From: Planctomycetota bacterium
GTDB taxonomy: Bacteria > Planctomycetota > UBA1135 > UBA2386
Direction: 5' to 3'
Length of the DNA stretch: 64,000 nt
Assembly: GCA_020638735.1 (NCBI GenBank)
Contig: JACKHZ010000016.1
Span: forward strand, 6,510-70,509
Shown: positions 27,382-35,675 of the stretch, one piece after another
Position numbering within the stretch: the stretch's first letter is position 1
Layout of the letters: the number at the start of each line of letters is the position of its first letter
Translations under genes and position numbers: made by a program
Notes under the pieces: generated by a model
What the model was told of the DNA's origin: nothing
The model's input: the letters and a program-made list of their open reading frames with translations, nothing else
Database searches by the model: none

Positions 27382-28716
27382 ATGAATCGCAGTCTCCTCC
27401 CGTTGCTGCCAATCCTGTCGTTCGCCGCCTCACCTCTGTCCGCCCAGAAGGTCTGGGTCGATCGCAACGCGACCGCTGCCGGGTTGTGCGGCCAGCAGAT
27501 CGTCTACGACGCCGCGCGCGGCGAGACCCTGTTGATCGGCACGCAGGTGTGCAACGAGGTGCGGGCGTGGGACGGCGCGACGTGGACGTCGAAGGCGCCG
27601 ACGATGCTGCCGCCGTCGCGTCCGTTCCGCGCCGCCTACGACTCGATTCGTCAGGTGGTGGTGGCGGTGGTCGGCGACCCGAGCCACGCGCTCGAGACGT
27701 GGGAGTGGAACGGCAGCGACTGGTCGATGCGCGCTTCGGGCGGCGTTCCGGCGCGCAACTCGTGGTCGTTGGTGTTCGACGCCGCGCGCGGCGAGATGCT
27801 GCTGTTCGGCGGCGAGACCCAGGGCAGTACCTACGCCGACATGTGGGGATGGGACGGCACGCAGTGGACGCTGCGGTTCTTCGGCGGACCGACCCCGCGC
27901 TACGGTGCCGCGATGGTCTACGACCCGCAGCAGCAGACCGTGCTGTTGTTCGGCGGCACCGGCAGCGGTCTCGGCGGTGTGGCCACCGACTTCGGCGACA
28001 CCTGGGAGTGGGACGGCAGCCAATGGTCGAAGTACTTCGCGCTCCCCGGCCCGTCGCCGCGGCGGTTGGCGTCGATGGCGTACGACACCGTGCGGCAGCG
28101 TGCGGTGCTCTATGGCGGGTTCGACGGCGCGCCGTTGACGGACACGTGGGAATGGGACGGCGCGGACTGGACCCAGGTGTTGGTGCCAGGCATGGGCGCT
28201 GCACAGTCGATCGCCTACGACGTGACGCGCGACGTGATCGTCGGTTGGACCAACAACGCGCGGACCTTCGAGTACCTGCCGGGCGTCGTGGCGGCGTTCG
28301 ACACCTACGGCAGCGGCTGCGCGGGGCCGGCCGGCACGCCGGACCTGCACGCCGTCGGCGGCTCGGTGCCGCGCATCGGCACCACGCTGCAGCTCGAGGT
28401 CAGCGCGCTGCCGGCGTCGCTGTTCAACGTGCCGGTCGGCTTCATCGGCTTCGACGACACGCAGTGGGGCGGTTTGCCGCTGCCGCTGCCGCTCGACGTG
28501 CTCGGCTTCCCCGGCTGCAGCGCGTTCCTGGCGCCGGAGCTGAGCGTCGGGTTGTCGAACAACGCCGGCGTCGCCTCGTGGAACGTCGCGATCCCGCTCG
28601 ACGTCGCGGCGGTCGGCGTCGACCTCTACTTCCAGGCCGGGGTGTTGGTGCTCGGCTGGAACCCGGGCGCCTTCGTGTTCTCCAACGCCGGCCACGCCCT
28701 GGTCGGCAACTACTGA
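27382..28716 (+). CDS. Secreted Kelch-like beta-propeller protein with 'GSGC' module
   Basis: 444 residues with a signal peptide (MNRSLLPLLPILSFAASPLSAQ). Residues about 35-300 contain five to six Kelch-like blades, recognisable by recurring 'TWEWDG..W' ends and 'LLFGG' strands with 'P..R....M.YD' between. From about residue 308 the C-terminal module starts (YGSGCAGPAGTPDLHAVGG) and ends 'VDLYFQAGVLVLGWNPG'. It belongs to the same C-terminal family as the gene at 18480 and the remnant at 15239. The propeller suggests binding to glycans or proteins at the cell surface. The 255 bases upstream hold no gene that I can support. Confidence 0.82.
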   Translation: MNRSLLPLLPILSFAASPLSAQKVWVDRNATAAGLCGQQIVYDAARGETLLIGTQVCNEVRAWDGATWTSKAPTMLPPSRPFRAAYDSIRQVVVAVVGDPSHALETWEWNGSDWSMRASGGVPARNSWSLVFDAARGEMLLFGGETQGSTYADMWGWDGTQWTLRFFGGPTPRYGAAMVYDPQQQTVLLFGGTGSGLGGVATDFGDTWEWDGSQWSKYFALPGPSPRRLASMAYDTVRQRAVLYGGFDGAPLTDTWEWDGADWTQVLVPGMGAAQSIAYDVTRDVIVGWTNNARTFEYLPGVVAAFDTYGSGCAGPAGTPDLHAVGGSVPRIGTTLQLEVSALPASLFNVPVGFIGFDDTQWGGLPLPLPLDVLGFPGCSAFLAPELSVGLSNNAGVASWNVAIPLDVAAVGVDLYFQAGVLVLGWNPGAFVFSNAGHALVGNY

Positions 28717-28748
28717 CGCCGTCCGCGCCGGCCTCGCCGCGCCGCCGG

Positions 28749-28994
28749 CTACTGCTCGTCGAGCGTCTCGACCGCGAGCTTGGCGTCGCGCAGGCCGACG
28801 CCGGTGGCCTCGCGGTAGGCCTTGATCGCGCCGATCTTGCCTTCGAGCGGGAGCACGCGGCGCGCCAGCTCCAGCGCCTTCGCATCGATCGGCGGCGGCG
28901 GCGCCGGCGGCTGCAGCGGTCCGGCGCGGCGCCCGAGCACCAGGCCGAGGAAGAACGTGCCGGCCGCCAGCGCGACGGCGTAGGAGGTGTCCAT
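28749..28994 (-). CDS. Small membrane protein with a ribosomal L7/L12 C-terminal-like domain
   Basis: 81 residues from the ATG at 28994 (MDTSYAVALAAGTFFLGLVLG), which begins a single membrane helix; a start at 29048 would put 18 residues before it. After a Pro-rich linker the last 40 residues read VLPLEGKIGAIKAYREATGVGLRDAKLAVETL, closely following the bL12 C-terminal domain pattern (K-x-x-x-I-K-x-x-R-E-x-T-G-x-G-L-x-x-A-K). Such membrane-tethered bL12-like proteins exist in other bacteria without known function. It is last in the leftward run with the GT-C-like gene. Confidence 0.7.
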   Translation of the reverse strand: MDTSYAVALAAGTFFLGLVLGRRAGPLQPPAPPPPIDAKALELARRVLPLEGKIGAIKAYREATGVGLRDAKLAVETLDEQ

Positions 28995-29057
28995 GGCGCC
29001 ATTCGAGCCTTCGAGGGCGACCGGCACCAGCGCGAACGGTCGGGGCACCGCGCGCCG

Positions 29058-31007
29058 TCAGTCGCCGTGCCGCGTCCGGTGCACCCAGTGCGCGTAGCCG
29101 CGGTCGAAGCGGAACGTGATCATCCGCCGGGCCCTGTGCGTCGCCGTGAACGTGCGCGTCGCCATGTCGAAGGTGCCGCCCTCGAGCAGCGTCGGAAACG
29201 CCGGATCGAGGTCGATCGTCGTCGGCACGATCAGGGCCTCGCCGACCAGCAGCTCGGCGCGCGTCGACAGGTTGCCGACGGCGAGCGGGTCGTTGCCCTT
29301 CGAGAAGAAGCGCAGCGCGTCGAGCCAGCCGTCGGCGGCGCCCGGCGACGCGTGGTCGAGGCACAGGCAGGCGAGGTAGCCGCTGGCGGTGAAGATCGTG
29401 ACCCGGAACACCGGCGGCCGCACGCCTGATGTGCGCAGCCCGAACGACTCGTCCTGCGGGCCGATGCCGGCGCGCACCAGCGCGATCAGCGTGTCGAGGC
29501 GCGACGTCGTCAGGTCGAACACGCCGTCGACGTCGCCGGTGATCGGCAGGTCCGGCAGCGGCGCGGGGGCCGGCGCGCGGCCCAGCGAGCGTTCGTCGGC
29601 GAACCACCACGTCGAGCCGATCGGCAGCTGGAACGGTGGTTCGCCCGGCTGCTCGAGCCGCACCACGCCGGGCGCGTCGACGATCGGCCGCCAGGCATGG
29701 AGCACGACGCCGGGGTCGAGGAACGGCGGCTGCAGCATGCGATCGACGCCGAAGTGCAGCTGCACGGCGGTCGTCTCGCGGTTCTGGTGCGGCAGGCCGG
29801 CGACGAACATCGGTCCCGGCGGCGCGCCCGGCGCTTCGCGCAGCATCGCCAGGTGCATCGACCGGTCCTGTCGGTCGGCCCGGTACTGCGCCTCGCGCAC
29901 CGCGATCAGCGGCCACAGCCAGGCGAGCAGCACGGCGATCGCGACGCCGCGTCCGGCCAGCGCGAGCACGCCGCACAGCGCCACGGCCGGCAGGTAGTAG
30001 TAGCGCAGGTTGTGCGGGCTCGGCGCGGCGAAGAACGCGGCCATCGGCGCGCAGGCGACGAGGAAGGCGATCGCCGCCGACGCGACCGCGCGCGGCCGGC
30101 GCCACAGCGCCAGCAGCAGCGCGATCACGATCGGCGCCGCGGCGGTGGCCGTGAACAGCGTCGGCGACAACGCGCCGTCGGCGGCGGGCGCGCCGATCCA
30201 GCGCAGCGGCACGGTCAGGTCGCACAGCACCTGAGCGAAGCCGCGCACCATCGGCCACGGCTCGTAGCCGCTCGCGTCGTAGCCGCCGAAGCGGCCGAGC
30301 ACGACCAGGCGGAACGGCACGTAGACGGCGAACACCAGCCACGGCAGCGCCGCGCGCCGCAGCGCATCACCGGCGCGCGCGACGCCGCGTTCGCCGCTGG
30401 TGACGAACGCGATCCAGGTCACGAGCGGCGGCACCGTGAACGCCAGCTCCTTGCTCATCAGCGCCAGCGCGAACGCGGCTGTCACCGGCCAGCCGGCGGC
30501 GCGTTCACCGCGCGCCCGCCGCTCGTCGCGGCAGCGCCACAGCCACAGGGTCAACAGGCACCACACGGTGGTGTGGCTGTCGACGCGGCCCACTGCCCAC
30601 GCGATCGAGCCGACGTGGCCGGGCATGCAGGCCCACAGCATCGCCGTCACGAACGCGACGTGGTCGCCGGCGAAGCGCCGCCACAGCAGCGCGACCAGCA
30701 GCGTGCTGCAGGCGTGCGCGCCGACGTTGGACCAGTGCGCGAACGACGAGAACACGCCGCCCACCGTCTGGTCGAACCAGAAGCTCGCCGTGATCAGCGG
30801 CCGGTAGAACCACCAGACGTCGGTCGCCGAATACTGCGGCCCGACGAAGTCGTGGGCGACGTTCGCCAGGTCCTTCGCGTAGTGCAGCGCGAAGAAGTCG
30901 TCGCTGGCCCACCAGGCGCCGATCGGCCACCAGGTGGCCAGCGCCCACAACGGCAGCAGCGCGAACCAGCGCGGCGCGCGCGGCAGGGGCTCCGGTGCCG
31001 TCGGCAT
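29058..31007 (-). CDS. Polytopic GT-C-like membrane glycosyltransferase
   Basis: 649 residues. Roughly ten hydrophobic helices fill the first 380 residues; the first external loop carries the acidic pair WWASDDFFALHYAKD, a hallmark of GT-C enzymes that take lipid-linked sugars. The C-terminal 260 residues are a soluble, beta-rich external domain (for example FRVTIFTASGYLACLCLDHASP). It probably mannosylates or otherwise glycosylates proteins or lipids at the outer face of the membrane. Donor and acceptor are unknown. It starts nine bases after the FabZ-like gene. Confidence 0.72.
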   Translation of the reverse strand: MPTAPEPLPRAPRWFALLPLWALATWWPIGAWWASDDFFALHYAKDLANVAHDFVGPQYSATDVWWFYRPLITASFWFDQTVGGVFSSFAHWSNVGAHACSTLLVALLWRRFAGDHVAFVTAMLWACMPGHVGSIAWAVGRVDSHTTVWCLLTLWLWRCRDERRARGERAAGWPVTAAFALALMSKELAFTVPPLVTWIAFVTSGERGVARAGDALRRAALPWLVFAVYVPFRLVVLGRFGGYDASGYEPWPMVRGFAQVLCDLTVPLRWIGAPAADGALSPTLFTATAAAPIVIALLLALWRRPRAVASAAIAFLVACAPMAAFFAAPSPHNLRYYYLPAVALCGVLALAGRGVAIAVLLAWLWPLIAVREAQYRADRQDRSMHLAMLREAPGAPPGPMFVAGLPHQNRETTAVQLHFGVDRMLQPPFLDPGVVLHAWRPIVDAPGVVRLEQPGEPPFQLPIGSTWWFADERSLGRAPAPAPLPDLPITGDVDGVFDLTTSRLDTLIALVRAGIGPQDESFGLRTSGVRPPVFRVTIFTASGYLACLCLDHASPGAADGWLDALRFFSKGNDPLAVGNLSTRAELLVGEALIVPTTIDLDPAFPTLLEGGTFDMATRTFTATHRARRMITFRFDRGYAHWVHRTRHGD

Positions 31008-31016
31008 CGCGGCGCG

Positions 31017-31496
31017 CTACAGCATCACGCCCATGACCTGCATCTCCATCGTCATCTGCTCGTTGCAGAAGACCTGGGCGGTCATGCGGGCGAGGCGGCG
31101 GCCGCTGATCTTGTCGAGCCGGGCGACGAAGTAGACGCGGGCGGGGGGCACGATCTGGCCGCGCACGCGCACCTCGTCGAGGCCGGCGAGGCCGATCATC
31201 TGGTCGGTCGCCCAGTCGCGGTTCTGCTTGACGAGGAAGGTCGCGATCTGCGCCGCGCCCTCGATCATCAGCACGCCGGGCATCAGCGGTCGGCCGGGGA
31301 TGTGGCCCTTGCCCCACCACGGGTTCTCGTCCCAGTCCTTGTAGCCGACGGCGACGTTGCCCTCGACGTCGAGGTGGCAGATGCCGTCGAGCAGCTGGAA
31401 GACGTCGCGGTGCGGCAGGCAGCGCCGCAGCTCCTCCTCGGAGACGGCGTCGCGGGTCAGGTCTAGGGTGCTCAGATCGACGATCGGTTGGCCCAT
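31017..31496 (-). CDS. FabZ/FabA-type 3-hydroxyacyl-ACP dehydratase
   Basis: 159 residues of a hot-dog fold dehydratase. The catalytic His region is LLDGICHLD then GKGHIPGRPLMPGVLMIEGAAQIATFLV, which matches FabZ (GHFP..P..PG....E..AQ) with an isoleucine for the phenylalanine. It removes water from 3-hydroxyacyl-ACP in fatty acid or lipid A precursor synthesis. It is followed by the GT-C-like gene, and nearby kdsA supports an envelope-lipid setting. A more specialised substrate cannot be excluded because it is not next to other fab genes. Confidence 0.82.
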   Translation of the reverse strand: MGQPIVDLSTLDLTRDAVSEEELRRCLPHRDVFQLLDGICHLDVEGNVAVGYKDWDENPWWGKGHIPGRPLMPGVLMIEGAAQIATFLVKQNRDWATDQMIGLAGLDEVRVRGQIVPPARVYFVARLDKISGRRLARMTAQVFCNEQMTMEMQVMGVML

Positions 31497-31575
31497 GGCG
31501 CCCGGAACTTACCGCCGCGCGGGCGCCGATTCCGGCGTCATTCGCGGGATTCGCTGCCGCGGGAGCCGCGCTGCG

Positions 31576-32697
31576 TCACATGCGCCGCGAGCGGACCATG
31601 CGCACGTTGCGCTGCTCCGGCGGCTCGTCGGCCTTCAGCGTGACGTTCATGTCGATGCGCTGGAACTGCTCGCGCTCGATCGTGATCTGCCATACGCCGG
31701 GCTGCAGGTGCGGGAAGTGCACGCGGCCGATCGGGTCGGTGGTCAGCGTCACCTCGGTCAGCTTGCGGCGGTCGGTCAGCACCGCCGTGACCTTGGCGTC
31801 CTGGATGCCGTAGCCGACCGTGTCGCTGATCTGCAGGTCGAGCGGCAGGCCGCGCGGGATCGTGACGACGTGGCCCTGGCCCTGCACCTTGACCATCTCG
31901 CCGGCGGCGATGGTCACCTGCTGCGGCTCGATCAGCCGTTGGCCGCCGGTCGAGGCGACCAGCTCGTAGCCGCCCGCCAGCACGTTCTCGAAGACGACGC
32001 TGCCGAAGTTGTCGGACGTGCCCTGGTGGCGCGGCCGGCCGTGCGGCGTGCCGACCGGGAGCAGGTCGACCAGCACGTCGGGATGGGCCTGCCCATCCTG
32101 GTCGCGCAGCAGGATCGAGAACGGCGCGCCCGGCGTGATGCGCAGCAGCACGTCCTCGACGCGCGGATGGTCCCGATCGACGACCACGGTGCTGCTGCTG
32201 CCGTTCAGGCCGGCGGCGTAGACCGTCACCGTGTAGGGATACTCGGAGAACTCGACGTCGCGCACCTCGAAGGTCGGCGTGCCGATGCCGCGTTCGACCG
32301 GCACGACGTAGCGCTTCGGGCGCGTGAAGCCGCCGCGATCGGCGAACGCGTTGCGGGCCTCCTCGACGATGACGTTGATCGAGCCCAGGCGGTCGAGCAC
32401 CGACACCGCCAGCTGGATGTCACCGCGGATGATGCCCTTGGTGGCGCCGACGAGCTCGTCGTCACGGTGGTCACCTGCGACCGCCGCGATCGGCCCGCCC
32501 GACTTGCGGAAGTCCCCTTCGGCGGCCTGCCCGATCATGGTCCCGGGCGCGTCGCTGTCGCCGGGCAGCGGCGCCGGGGCCTCGGTGCCGTGGGGCACCA
32601 TGGTCTGGGCCTGCGTCTCCTGGCTGAAGAACGCGACGACGGCGGCGGCGCCGATGCACAGCGCGCCGACGAGGATCGACAGGGTGCGGTTCTTCAA
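31576..32697 (-). CDS. Membrane-anchored protein with carboxypeptidase-regulatory-like repeats
   Basis: 373 residues. The predicted start is a TTG (32697) that opens an N-terminal anchor (LSILVGALCIGAAAVVAFFS). The rest is a series of beta-sandwich units of the carboxypeptidase regulatory/transthyretin-like type: strands with 'GVWQITIEREQFQRIDMNVTL' and 'GSVVFENVLAGGYELVAST' are typical. No enzyme motif is present, so it is likely structural or a binding protein in the envelope. An 11-base G run lies five bases before the start codon on the plus strand, where a Shine-Dalgarno should be. Confidence 0.68.
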   Translation of the reverse strand: MKNRTLSILVGALCIGAAAVVAFFSQETQAQTMVPHGTEAPAPLPGDSDAPGTMIGQAAEGDFRKSGGPIAAVAGDHRDDELVGATKGIIRGDIQLAVSVLDRLGSINVIVEEARNAFADRGGFTRPKRYVVPVERGIGTPTFEVRDVEFSEYPYTVTVYAAGLNGSSSTVVVDRDHPRVEDVLLRITPGAPFSILLRDQDGQAHPDVLVDLLPVGTPHGRPRHQGTSDNFGSVVFENVLAGGYELVASTGGQRLIEPQQVTIAAGEMVKVQGQGHVVTIPRGLPLDLQISDTVGYGIQDAKVTAVLTDRRKLTEVTLTTDPIGRVHFPHLQPGVWQITIEREQFQRIDMNVTLKADEPPEQRNVRMVRSRRM

Positions 32698-32701
32698 GGG
32701 C

Positions 32702-32712
32702 GGGGGGGGGGG
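32702..32712. repeat. Homopolymeric G11/C11 tract upstream of a start codon
   Basis: Eleven consecutive G residues on the plus strand (C on the coding strand) sit just ahead of the TTG start at 32697. Such tracts change length by slippage and can switch expression by moving promoter or ribosome-binding elements. Nothing else is seen in the 172 bases between this gene and the kinase gene. Confidence 0.85.
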
Positions 32713-32869
32713 ATGGGGTTGCGCTATGGTCGGTGGGAAGGGGCTCTCGGGTGGGCGGTGGCGCCAGGGCGCCCCGCCGTGCGGAGGATGCCGACCGAGG
32801 ATAGTAGCGCACCCGGGCGCGGCAACACGCCGCGGGGCTGTCGGCCGGTCCCGGCGCGAGACCGGCCGG

Positions 32870-34783
32870 TCAGCGCTCCCGCCCGCCGTCCGGGGTCGAC
32901 CCGGCCGCGGCGCCGCCGTCGAGCGTGTGCAGCACCGTGCCGACGTCGCGCAGGAACCGGTCGAGGCCGCCGAGGTCCACCGGCGCCGTCGGCTGCCCGG
33001 CCCCGGCGCCCGGTTCGAGGCGGCTCGCCAGCTCGTGTTCGCGGGCGCCTTCGGCCGTCAGGTCGTTGCGGTCGAACATCGCCGCCGCCTGCAGGTGCAC
33101 GTAGAGGTTGCCGTCGTGCTGCTGCAGCGCGCGGCGCATCGCCGCCACGGCGGCCTCCTTCGCGCCCTCGAGCTCGAGCCGCCGGGCGCGGGCCACCGCG
33201 GCGCGCGCGTCGTCGTCGCCGACCGGCGCCAGCACCTGCTCGACGCGGTCGAGCGCGGCGCGGCGTTCACCGCGGGTCGCCATCGCGGCGAAGTCCAGCA
33301 GGTGGTCGGCCACCAGCGTGCGGGTTCGCGGGCTCTGGTCGAGCGCCAGCAGGCTGGTGAGATCCTGCTGCAGGCGGTGCTGCGCGGTGGCGTCGGCGAT
33401 GCCGCGTAGCGCCTCGATGCGCAGCATCAGCAGCTCCGGCGCCGCCGCGTCGGCCAGCTTCTCGGCCTGGTCCAGGTCGAGCACGGCGCGGTCGAGGTGG
33501 CCGAGCCGCAGCTGTGCCCGGGCGCGCAGCACCCACGGCTCCGGCGCGCGGTGGTCGAGGGCGATGCTGGCCGACGCGCGCGCCACCGCCTGCAGCAGGA
33601 AGTCGCGGCGCTCGGCTTCGGTGCGCTGGCGGTCCTGCTCGTCGCGGCTGGTCGACGCCAGCGCCAGCAGCCGCTCGGTCTCGGCGATGCCGCGCCGCAG
33701 CTCGTTGTCGTGCCGCTCGCCGACCAGCCACAGGGCGCCGATCGACAGCGCCAGCACCGCCGCGAACAGCGCCGTCATCAACGGTCGTCGCGCGCAGTAG
33801 CGCGCCGCGCGCCGCAGCGGTCCGGCGCGGCGCGCCAGCACCCGTTCGCCGGCGAGGAAACGCTCGAGGTCCTCGGCAAGCTCCAACGCTGAGCCGTAGC
33901 GGTGGGCCGGGTCGCGAGCCATCGCCTTCTCGACGATCGCCTCGACCGCCACCGGCAGGTCGGCGCGCAGCCGCCGCGCCGGCCGCGGGTCCTGCTCGGT
34001 CACCGCCTTGAGCACGCCTTGCGCGGTCGGGCCGTCGAACGGCGGCTCGCCGGTGACCAGCGCGTAGAGCGTCGCGCCGAGCGAATAGACGTCGGCCAGC
34101 GTCGTCGCCGCCTGGGTGCCGCCGAGCACGACCTCCGGGGCCATGTACATCGGCGTGCCGACGATCGCGCCGCTCTCGGTCATCGAGCCGGTGCCGGTCT
34201 CGCGGGCGAGGCCGAAGTCGGTGATCGCGACCTGCTGCGCGTCGTCGCCGTCGCCGTCGCGCAGCATCAGGTTGCCCGGCTTGATGTCGCGGTGCACGAC
34301 GCCGTGGTCGTGCGCGTACTGCAGCGCGCGACCGACGCGCGCGGCGATGCGGCACGCGGTGACCACCGGCAGCGGGCCGACCTCGAGGCGCTGTTCGAGC
34401 GTCGTCCCGGACACGAAGTCCATCGCGAACCAGTGCAGGCGACCGCGCCGGCCCTGGTCGACGAAGCCGACGATGTCGGGGTGGCGGACCCGCGACATGA
34501 TGCGGCCCTCGCGCAGGAAGCGGGCGAGCGCGCGTTCGGTCAGCGTCAGGCTCGGCGGCAGGATCTTGAGCGCGACGGTGGCGCCGTTCCTGCGGTCGCG
34601 GGCTTCGTAGACGATGCCCATCGAGCCCTTGCCGACCTCGCGCACGACCTCGTAGTCGGGCAGCTCCTGCGCCAGCGACTCCGGGGCGAAGGTGTAGAAG
34701 TCGCGCGCCAGGCCGAATTCGGCGTCGTGCTCGGGTGCGTCCCCGGGCACGTCTTCGGACCGCGGTGTGCCGCTGGCGCTCAC
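32870..34783 (-). CDS. Ser/Thr protein kinase with membrane helix and helical-repeat domain
   Basis: 637 residues from a GTG at 34783. The kinase domain (about residues 43-310) has the glycine loop GKGSMGIVYEARD, lysine in VALKIL, catalytic HRDIKPGNLML, DFGLA and APEVVLGG, all intact. A transmembrane helix (about 348-368, MTALFAAVLALSIGALWLVG) leads to a helical, TPR-like external region. It is the typical Planctomycetota Hanks-type receptor kinase layout. The GTG overlaps the kdsA stop codon (GTGA), so it is translated with KDO synthesis; the ligand and targets are unknown. Confidence 0.9.
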   Translation of the reverse strand: MSASGTPRSEDVPGDAPEHDAEFGLARDFYTFAPESLAQELPDYEVVREVGKGSMGIVYEARDRRNGATVALKILPPSLTLTERALARFLREGRIMSRVRHPDIVGFVDQGRRGRLHWFAMDFVSGTTLEQRLEVGPLPVVTACRIAARVGRALQYAHDHGVVHRDIKPGNLMLRDGDGDDAQQVAITDFGLARETGTGSMTESGAIVGTPMYMAPEVVLGGTQAATTLADVYSLGATLYALVTGEPPFDGPTAQGVLKAVTEQDPRPARRLRADLPVAVEAIVEKAMARDPAHRYGSALELAEDLERFLAGERVLARRAGPLRRAARYCARRPLMTALFAAVLALSIGALWLVGERHDNELRRGIAETERLLALASTSRDEQDRQRTEAERRDFLLQAVARASASIALDHRAPEPWVLRARAQLRLGHLDRAVLDLDQAEKLADAAAPELLMLRIEALRGIADATAQHRLQQDLTSLLALDQSPRTRTLVADHLLDFAAMATRGERRAALDRVEQVLAPVGDDDARAAVARARRLELEGAKEAAVAAMRRALQQHDGNLYVHLQAAAMFDRNDLTAEGAREHELASRLEPGAGAGQPTAPVDLGGLDRFLRDVGTVLHTLDGGAAAGSTPDGGRER

Positions 34784-35616
34784 CGCGGGCGCGCGGCCTC
34801 CTCGACGCGGCGCAACGTGTCGAGCAGCCCTGCGAGGTCGGCGAGCCGCAGCATGTTCGGCCCGTCGCTCGGGGCGTGGTCGGGGTCCTCGTGCACTTCG
34901 AGGAACAGGCCGTCGACGCCGCAGGCGACCGCCGCGCGGGCGAGGTAGGGGACCTTGGTGCGGTCGCCGCCGGTCGAGGTGCCGGCGCCGCCCGGGCGCT
35001 GCACCGAGTGGGTGGCGTCGAACACCAGCGGCTGGCCGAAGCCGCGCATGGTCGGGAAGCCGGCGAAGTCGACGACCAGCGTGCGGTAGCCGAACGACGC
35101 GCCGCGCTCGGTGATCATCACGTTGTCGTTGCCGGCGCCCCTGACCTTCGACATCACGTTGCCGACGTCCTCGGGGGCGAGGAACTGGCCCTTCTTGACG
35201 TTGACCGCGCGGCCGGTCGCCGCCGCCGCCAGCAGCAGGTCGGTCTGGCGGCAGAGGAAGGCCGGGATCTGCAGGCAGTCGACGACCTCGCCGGCGGCGC
35301 GGCACTGTTCTTCGCTGTGCACGTCGGTCAGCACCGGTACGCCGAGCTCGCGGCGGACCTCGGCCAGGATCGCCAGCCCCGCCTCCAGCCCGGGGCCGCG
35401 GAACGCGCCGCCCGACGTGCGGTTGGCCTTGTCGAAGCTGCTCTTGTAGACGATCGGCACGCCGGCCTTGCGGGCGGTGCCGACGATCGCCTCGGCGTGG
35501 CGCAGGCAGTGTTCGCGGCTCTCGATGACGCACGGGCCGGCGATGAGCGCGAACGGGCGGTCGCCGCCGAAGCGGACGTCGCCGACGGCGACAGGATGCG
35601 TGGAGGTGACGGTCAT
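34780..35616 (-). CDS. kdsA: 3-deoxy-8-phosphooctulonate (KDO-8-P) synthase
   Basis: 278 residues, standard for KdsA, which joins arabinose-5-phosphate and phosphoenolpyruvate for the KDO of LPS. Seen are FALIAGPCVIESREH, YKSSFDKANRTS, GVPVLTDVHSEEQ, QIPAFLCRQTDLL, VNVKKGQFLAPED, the ERG..FGY motif and VFDATHSVQRPG. The ATG at 35616 is preferred, with one at 35628 possible. The protein supports a Gram-negative-type LPS envelope in this organism. Its stop overlaps the Ser/Thr kinase start by four bases. Confidence 0.95.
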   Translation of the reverse strand: MTVTSTHPVAVGDVRFGGDRPFALIAGPCVIESREHCLRHAEAIVGTARKAGVPIVYKSSFDKANRTSGGAFRGPGLEAGLAILAEVRRELGVPVLTDVHSEEQCRAAGEVVDCLQIPAFLCRQTDLLLAAAATGRAVNVKKGQFLAPEDVGNVMSKVRGAGNDNVMITERGASFGYRTLVVDFAGFPTMRGFGQPLVFDATHSVQRPGGAGTSTGGDRTKVPYLARAAVACGVDGLFLEVHEDPDHAPSDGPNMLRLADLAGLLDTLRRVEEAARPR

Positions 35617-35675
35617 TCGAGCTGGCATGCTAGCTCCACCGGCGGTCTGCGGCGCGGGTGCGCGCCGGGATCCGC

